From: Pseudonocardia sp. T1-2H
Lineage (GTDB): Bacteria; Actinomycetota; Actinomycetes; Mycobacteriales; Pseudonocardiaceae
Assembly (NCBI RefSeq): GCF_038039215.1
Contig: NZ_JBBPCL010000001.1
Location: 2,914,001 to 2,978,000, forward strand
DNA: 64,000 nucleotides
Direction of reading: 5' to 3'
Below are positions 59,428 to 64,000 of this stretch, in pieces (position 1 is the stretch's first letter; every line of letters begins with the position of its first letter). The notes under the pieces are model-generated. The model did no database searches, was not told the DNA's origin, and worked only from the letters and a program-made list of their open reading frames with translations. A program made the position numbers and the translations under genes.

Positions 59428-59991
59428 GTGGCCACCACGAACGACCTGAAGAACGGCTTGGTGCTCAACCTGGAGGGCCAGCTGTGGTCGGTACAGGCGT
59501 TCCAGCACGTCAAGCCCGGCAAGGGCGGCGCCTTCGTCCGCACGACGCTGAAGAACGTGATGACCGGCAAGGTCGTCGACAAGACGTTCAACGCCGGCAC
59601 CAAGGTCGAGACCGCGACGGTGGACCGCCGGGACATGACCTACCTCTACCGCGACGGCGCGGACTTCATGTTCATGGACGGGGACACGTTCGACCAGATC
59701 CCGCTCCCCGCGGCGGTCGTCGGCGAGAACGCCAACTACCTGCTGGAGAACCAGGTGGCGCAGGTGTCCTTCCACGAGAACACCCCGCTGTTCATCGAGC
59801 TGCCGACCTCGGTCGAGCTGGTCATCCAGCACACCGACCCGGGTCTGCAGGGCGACCGCTCCACCGGTGGCACCAAGCCCGCCACCCTGGAGACGGGTGC
59901 CGAGATCCAGGTGCCGCTGTTCCTCGAGACCGGCACGAAGGTCAAGGTCGACACCCGAGACGGCCGGTACCTCGGCCGCGTCTCGTCCTGA
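59428..59991 (+). CDS. efp: elongation factor P
   Basis: A 187-residue factor that rescues ribosomes at polyproline stretches. [42 protein letters not shown] includes the tip loop KPGKGGAF, with an unmodified-type Lys. It continues with [23 protein letters not shown] and [27 protein letters not shown] 59428 has AGGAG about 11 nt upstream. The stop overlaps the nusB ATG. Confidence 0.96.
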   Translation: MATTNDLKNGLVLNLEGQLWSVQAFQHVKPGKGGAFVRTTLKNVMTGKVVDKTFNAGTKVETATVDRRDMTYLYRDGADFMFMDGDTFDQIPLPAAVVGENANYLLENQVAQVSFHENTPLFIELPTSVELVIQHTDPGLQGDRSTGGTKPATLETGAEIQVPLFLETGTKVKVDTRDGRYLGRVSS

Positions 59992-60410
59992 TGCGGGCTC
60001 GGACCAAGGCCCGCAAGCGCGCGCTGGACATCCTCTTCGAGTCCGAGGCGCGCGGCGAGGACCCGCGCGCGGTGCTGACCCAGCGCCGCGAGACGGACGA
60101 CGCCCCGCCCGTCTCGGACTACTCCGCGCTGCTCGTGCGCGGGGTCGTGGAGAACCGCGAGCGGATCGACCAGCTCCTCGCCGAGCACGCCGAGGGCTGG
60201 ACCGTCGCGCGGATGCCCGCCGTGGACCGCACGCTGCTGCGGCTCGGCGTGTTCGAGCTGCTCTGGGTGGAGGAGATCGACGACCCGGTGGCGATCACCG
60301 AGGCCGTCGAGCTGGCCCGCACCCTGTCCACGGACGACTCGCCGCGGTTCCTCAACGGCGTCCTGGGCCGGATCGCGGACATCGCCGAGCACCTCCGCGC
60401 CACGCTCTGA
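59991..60410 (+). CDS. nusB: transcription antitermination factor NusB
   Basis: A 139-residue all-helical protein for rRNA antitermination with NusE. RARTKARKRALDILFESEARGEDP, YSALLVRGVVENRERIDQLLAEHAEGWTVARMPAVDRTLLRLGVFELLW and AITEAVELARTLSTDDSPRFLNGVLGRI match the family. Starts within the efp stop (TGATG). The 170 bp downstream hold no gene I can support. Confidence 0.95.
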   Translation: MRARTKARKRALDILFESEARGEDPRAVLTQRRETDDAPPVSDYSALLVRGVVENRERIDQLLAEHAEGWTVARMPAVDRTLLRLGVFELLWVEEIDDPVAITEAVELARTLSTDDSPRFLNGVLGRIADIAEHLRATL

Positions 60411-60580
60411 CGGTGCTGACCCGCGGCGGCCACCAACGGTCGTGACCGCCCGCCGCCCCCCGCCCGCCGGAGCCCGAGGTCTCGGGCCCTGCGGCCGGCG
60501 GAGTCGTCCGACCAGCCGTTTGCCGGGCCGGAGCAGGGGTAGTCGGCCGGCATGAGCATCGACTCCGTCCGAGGGTCCAC

Positions 60581-61297
60581 GTGCATCCCGCGCTGATGGG
60601 CGCCCCGCCCTCAGCGCGTCGCCGCCGGTTGTGCGACGAACACCTCGAGACCGCCGTCGCCGAGCTGTTGGCCCACGACCAGCGGGTCCGCGGGCTGCGG
60701 CTGGAGGCCCGCCTCGACGGCGGGGTGGTGCACCTGACCGGCGACGTGGACCGTCCCGCCGAGCTGGCGACGGCCCGGGCGCTGATCGGTCGGCTGGCGG
60801 GCGTGCTCGGCGTCTGGGATCGCGTGCGGGTGGCGGGCCGCACGCCGGTCGTCCTGGACCTGGGTTGCGGCGACACCCGGCAGTACCCCGGCAACCTCGG
60901 GGTGGACCGGCGGCGCACCCCGTCGATCTCGGTGCAGGCCGACCTGGCGGTCGGGCTCCCGTTCCGGGACGGCTGCGCCGACCGGATCTTCGTGGTCCAC
61001 GTCCTCGAGCACCTCGTCGACTTCCTGCCGCTCGTCGACGAGTGTCACCGGCTGCTGCGGCCGGACGGGGTGCTGCACGTGCTGTCGCCCTGGTGGGGGC
61101 ACGTGAACGCCGTCGCCGACCCTACCCACGTCCGGCTCCTGGACACCCAGACGATCAGGGGCATCTGCTCGCGGCCCGACCAGCCGCGCCGGTGGCGGCC
61201 GCTGCACGTCGGGTGCGACGGCGCCACCGTGTTCGCCGATCTGACGCCCTTCGACGGGGACGTCCCCGAGGTCGAGCTGGCGCGGTTCTTCAACTGA
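60581..61297 (+). CDS. BON-domain/SAM-methyltransferase fusion protein
   Basis: A 238-residue protein. Residues about 15-88 form a BON domain (LETAVAELLAHDQRVRGLRLEARLDGGVVHLTGDVDRPAELATARAL), which usually binds membranes or lipids. Residues 90-238 form a class I methyltransferase domain: VVLDLGCGDTRQYPGNLGVDRR, DLAVGLPFRDGCADRIFVVHVLEHLVD and ECHRLLRPDGVLHVLSPWWGHVNA. There is no signal peptide. GTG 60581 has GAGGG 5 nt upstream; ATG 60596 is the alternative. Substrate unknown. Confidence 0.8.
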   Translation: MHPALMGAPPSARRRRLCDEHLETAVAELLAHDQRVRGLRLEARLDGGVVHLTGDVDRPAELATARALIGRLAGVLGVWDRVRVAGRTPVVLDLGCGDTRQYPGNLGVDRRRTPSISVQADLAVGLPFRDGCADRIFVVHVLEHLVDFLPLVDECHRLLRPDGVLHVLSPWWGHVNAVADPTHVRLLDTQTIRGICSRPDQPRRWRPLHVGCDGATVFADLTPFDGDVPEVELARFFN

Positions 61298-61302
61298 CCG
61301 GT

Positions 61303-62037
61303 TCAGCCGAACGTACGGGAGAGCCGGGCGAAGAGCGCGGGGGCGGCCCCGTGGACCCGGGAGCCGAGGCTGAGCCAGCGGGGCACGACGACCTCCGTGC
61401 GGTTGTTCAGCACGCCGTGCACCACCGCATCCGCCACCCGCTCGGCGCTGACGGGCCGGGGGAAGCGGCGGTCGTAGGGGACCCCGCGGCGGCGGAAGAA
61501 GTCCGTGTCGACGGCGCCGGGCAGCACGGTCGTCACGCCGACGCCGGGCACCTCGATCCGCACCGCGTCCGCGAACCCGCGCAGGCCCGCCTTGGTCGCC
61601 GAGTAGACGGCCTCGTTCGCCACCCCGAGCGCCGCGATCGACGCCACGAACACGAGGTGCCCGCCGGTCTCCCGCAGGCCGGGCAGCAGGCGGCGGGTCA
61701 GGTCGATCGGCGCCGCCAGGTTGACCGCCAGCAGCTCGGCCGTCGTGCCGGCGTCCGTATCCTCGACGGGGCCGGCCGCGCCCAGCCCGGCGGCGTGGAC
61801 GAGCAGGGACACCCCGGTGCCCGCGACGGCGCCGCACACCGCGTCGATCCCCGCGCCCGTGCCGAGATCCGCGACGACGGCCCTGCCGCCGGTGCGGGCG
61901 CCGACGGTCTTGAGCCGCTCGGGGTCCCGGCCGACCAGCACGAGCCGGGCGCCCTCCGCGGCCAGCCGGACCGCGACGGCGGCCCCGATGCCGGACGAGG
62001 CTCCTGTGACGACCGCGATCCCGTCGGCGATTCTCAT
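61303..62037 (-). CDS. short-chain dehydrogenase/reductase
   Basis: A 244-residue classical [20 protein letters not shown] is the cofactor loop, [11 protein letters not shown] stands for the NAG motif, and [23 protein letters not shown] holds the Ser-Tyr-Lys triad. LVGRDP after beta-2 suggests NADP preference. [34 protein letters not shown] resembles SDRs acting on hydrophobic substrates. Substrate unknown. Confidence 0.88.
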   Translation of the reverse strand: MRIADGIAVVTGASSGIGAAVAVRLAAEGARLVLVGRDPERLKTVGARTGGRAVVADLGTGAGIDAVCGAVAGTGVSLLVHAAGLGAAGPVEDTDAGTTAELLAVNLAAPIDLTRRLLPGLRETGGHLVFVASIAALGVANEAVYSATKAGLRGFADAVRIEVPGVGVTTVLPGAVDTDFFRRRGVPYDRRFPRPVSAERVADAVVHGVLNNRTEVVVPRWLSLGSRVHGAAPALFARLSRTFG

Positions 62038-62080
62038 GGGCCCGATTGTCGTCCCCGCCGATCTCCGGGACCGAGCGGGA

Positions 62081-63016
62081 TCAGCCGGGAGCGGGGTCCG
62101 GATGACCGGCGGAGCTCAGGGAGTGCCCCTTGTCCTCGTCGATCTCGTGGAGCAGGTGCGCGCCGCGCGCGGTGATGAACACGATCCCGGCGATGACGAC
62201 GACGGCGGCGAGGCACTCGCCCGCGAGCAGCGCCGGGGTGGTCTCCACCCGCTCGCCCAGCCAGAACGTGCCGATCAGCACGGCGACGACCGGGTCCACG
62301 CTCGTGATGATCGCGACCGCGGAGGACACCACGCGGCCCTGCTGGAACGTGTTCTGGCTGAGCAGGAACCCGATGGGCCCCAGCACGATCACGCCGAAGA
62401 GCGCGAAGTGGTGCAGCGGCTCGGTGAGACCCAGCCGGAGCTGCCCGGTGACGGCCTTGACCAGGCCGGCCGTGACCCCGTAGAGGATGCCGGTGGCCAG
62501 GGCGAGGGCGAGCACCCGGGTCCAGTGCGGGGACGTGGCCGCGTAGATCAGGCACGCCGCCACCGCCGTGACCAGGGCGATCGCGAGCGGCAGCCCGGTG
62601 GTGAAGTCCATCGACGTGGGTTGCCCGTTGGGCACCGGGCGGGCGAGCAGCAGGAACGCGGAGAGCCCGGCGGCGCAGAGCAGCGCGCCGAGCAGGATGA
62701 GCGGGTCCGGGCGGCGGCGCGACATCAGGGCGGAGAACCCGGCCGCGAACACCACGCCCGTGACGAGCAGCGGCTGCACGATCGCGATCGGCCCGTACGA
62801 GAGCGCGAGGACCTGCAGCGTGAAGGCGAGGATCGTGGCCACCAGCCCGATCAGCCACATCGGCCTGCGCAGCAGGTCCGTGAGGAGCTTCGGGCTGAGC
62901 GTCGGCGCGACCTCGACCTCCTTGGTCGCCCGCTGCTGGGCGGCCGTGGCGAGGCCGAACCCGGCCGCCCCGAGGATCGCGGCGGGGACGGCGATGACCA
63001 ACATAGTGCCGTTCAT
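62081..63016 (-). CDS. DMT-superfamily (EamA/NIPA-like) membrane transporter
   Basis: About 311 residues with nine or ten TM helices. Visible blocks include [63 protein letters not shown] (the typical repeat end) and [27 protein letters not shown]. Both five-helix halves are complete. The transported substrate is unknown. ATG 63016 is preferred to GTG 63034 because AGGGGGG lies 6 nt upstream. Confidence 0.87.
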   Translation of the reverse strand: MNGTMLVIAVPAAILGAAGFGLATAAQQRATKEVEVAPTLSPKLLTDLLRRPMWLIGLVATILAFTLQVLALSYGPIAIVQPLLVTGVVFAAGFSALMSRRRPDPLILLGALLCAAGLSAFLLLARPVPNGQPTSMDFTTGLPLAIALVTAVAACLIYAATSPHWTRVLALALATGILYGVTAGLVKAVTGQLRLGLTEPLHHFALFGVIVLGPIGFLLSQNTFQQGRVVSSAVAIITSVDPVVAVLIGTFWLGERVETTPALLAGECLAAVVVIAGIVFITARGAHLLHEIDEDKGHSLSSAGHPDPAPG

Positions 63017-63056
63017 GTCCACCCCCCTGGTCACAAGCCCGACAACTACCGGGTTC

Positions 63057-64000
63057 TCACCTTTGTTGCATACCCCTCAACGACCCCTGGAGGCGAGGGG
63101 GTATTCCCTCGATCACGTCGAGGATCCCGTCGTCGGCGGTGATCCCCAGACACGTCCAGCGGCCCCAGTTGAGCGCGCCCACGGCCAGCCCCACACCCTC
63201 GGCCAGCGGCAACACCGGATAGACGGCGGTGATCAGCCCCCCGTGCAGATGGAGCGGACGGCGCGAACCGGGCATGACGGACGCGAGCAGGTGGAAGACC
63301 CGGCGGCCGTAGACGACCCGCACGAGCCGTCGCTGCAGCCACCTCGGCAGCGCCCCGAGCCCGGCGAGTACCGCCGCGGCCCCCTCGGGCTGCCCGGCCT
63401 GCGCCCCGTCGGCGACCGCGCGGCCGACGAGCGCGACGCGCTCCGCCGGGGTCATCGGCCCGGTGGGCAGTTCCACGGAGACGGCCGCGGTGCGGTTCCC
63501 GGCGGCGCGGCTGCCGACGCCGGCCCGGGTCCGCGTGGTCATCGGGACCATGGCCCGGACCCGCTGCGGGGCGTCCGGGCCCAGCAGGTGGTGCAGCGCG
63601 TCCGCCAGCACGGCCAGGACCAGCACCGTTGTCCCGACGCCGTGGGCCCGCGCGGCCCGGCGGATGTCGGCGCCGTTGAGCCGGACGCCGACCCGCCGGT
63701 GCCTCGGGCCCGACGACCGGCCGACCAGCGGGGAGCGGCCCGCCGGCCCCGCGGCGGCCAGGCTGGCGACCCCGCGCAGGACGGTCACCGCGTGCGCCAG
63801 CCGCGGGCCCGGGGTCGGCCGGGCCGGGGCCCCGCCACCGGTCCCGGCGCCCGGCGCGGCGCCCGCCCGCTCGTCCGTCAGCAGCCTGATCAGCGCGTCG
63901 GTGACGGCGAGCCCGTCCCCGAGGCTGTGGTGCACGCGCGCCAGCACGCCGATCCCGTCGCCGGCCGCGCCGACCTGCAGCTCCCAGCCCAGGGCGGGGT
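63057..64000 (-). CDS. wax ester synthase/diacylglycerol acyltransferase (WS/DGAT) family, 5' end outside the window
   Basis: The frame is open to the right edge of the window (GWELQVGAAGDGIGVLARVHHSLGDG), so the N-terminus is missing. The active-site motif HHSLGDG (HHxxxDG) is visible near 63930. Downstream are VRAMVPMTTRTRA, GNRTAAVSVELPTGP and the WS/DGAT C-terminal domain (LHGGLITAVYPVLPLAEGVGLAVGALNWG, CLGITADDGI). It would esterify acyl-CoA to an alcohol or diacylglycerol for storage lipid. Confidence 0.87.
   Translation of the reverse strand, partial: PALGWELQVGAAGDGIGVLARVHHSLGDGLAVTDALIRLLTDERAGAAPGAGTGGGAPARPTPGPRLAHAVTVLRGVASLAAAGPAGRSPLVGRSSGPRHRRVGVRLNGADIRRAARAHGVGTTVLVLAVLADALHHLLGPDAPQRVRAMVPMTTRTRAGVGSRAAGNRTAAVSVELPTGPMTPAERVALVGRAVADGAQAGQPEGAAAVLAGLGALPRWLQRRLVRVVYGRRVFHLLASVMPGSRRPLHLHGGLITAVYPVLPLAEGVGLAVGALNWGRWTCLGITADDGILDVIEGIPPRLQGSLRGMQQR

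Overview
The window is very GC-rich chromosomal DNA with GTG or ATG starts and third codon positions that are almost all G or C. It is densely coding on both strands, and I see no rRNA, tRNA, CRISPR array, phage or transposase. Gene content and order match the Rv2594c-Rv2533c stretch of Mycobacterium tuberculosis (ruvCAB, yajC-secDF, apt, rel, ppiB, MBL hydrolase, hisS, the Rv2578c radical SAM gene, aspS, rarA, alaS, ruvX, mltG, A24 peptidase, aroCKBQ, pepQ, efp, nusB), read in the opposite orientation. This points to an actinomycete of the order Pseudonocardiales/Mycobacteriales. Pseudonocardia or a close relative is my best guess, inferred from synteny and style rather than proven.

Layout. 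1-4.2 kb: end of a DUF2867 gene, an EF-G-like GTPase (minus) and an ACT-domain malic enzyme. 4.3-9.4 kb: pdxT, yebC, polA and a MOSC gene. 9.5-18.6 kb: Holliday-junction genes ruvC-ruvAB, the Sec auxiliary genes yajC-secD-secF, then apt and the (p)ppGpp enzyme rel. 18.7-22.1 kb: cyclophilin, MBL hydrolase, hisS, methyltransferase. 22.2-24.8 kb: a minus-strand island with a YibE/F membrane protein, a deleted gluconate permease and gntK. 24.8-31.9 kb: LexA-box-controlled radical SAM gene carrying an intein, aspS, DUF389, a kinase-like gene and an SGNH hydrolase. 31.9-45.8 kb: accessory metabolism with two aminotransferases and two Lrp/AsnC regulators, a GGYPQQ-repeat membrane protein, rarA, a secreted serine protease, an arginine-catabolism cluster (arcA, asnC-type regulator, dimethylargininase, rocD), a secreted DNRLRE protein and a TetR. 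46-53.9 kb: ECF sigma factor, DUF948/DUF6167 pair, alaS-ruvX-mltG, a spermidine-synthase-like gene and an A24 peptidase. 53.9-60.4 kb: aroC-aroK-aroB-aroQ, MBL gene, pepQ-efp-nusB. 60.6-64 kb: BON-methyltransferase, SDR, DMT transporter and the end of a WS/DGAT acyltransferase.

Two themes run through the window. First, many starts look leaderless: a TANNNT -10 element lies 6-8 nt before the start codon. One case is a perfect 16-bp palindrome (58111-58126) whose two overlapping -10 elements appear to drive pepQ and its divergent MBL neighbour. Second, seven genes between 21.7 and 56.8 kb carry a single-base frameshift in a short G or C run, including aspS and aroB. The simplest reading is consensus sequencing error, so these genes are reported as interrupted in this sequence but probably intact in the cell.

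The most interesting biology is the intein placed exactly at the third cysteine of the radical SAM [4Fe-4S] motif in a gene with an SOS box, the bidirectional leaderless promoter, LexA sites at ruvAB and the radical SAM gene, phased repeats upstream of the dimethylargininase gene, and an in-frame internally deleted gluconate permease. I did not find a clearly new multi-gene defence or biosynthetic system.
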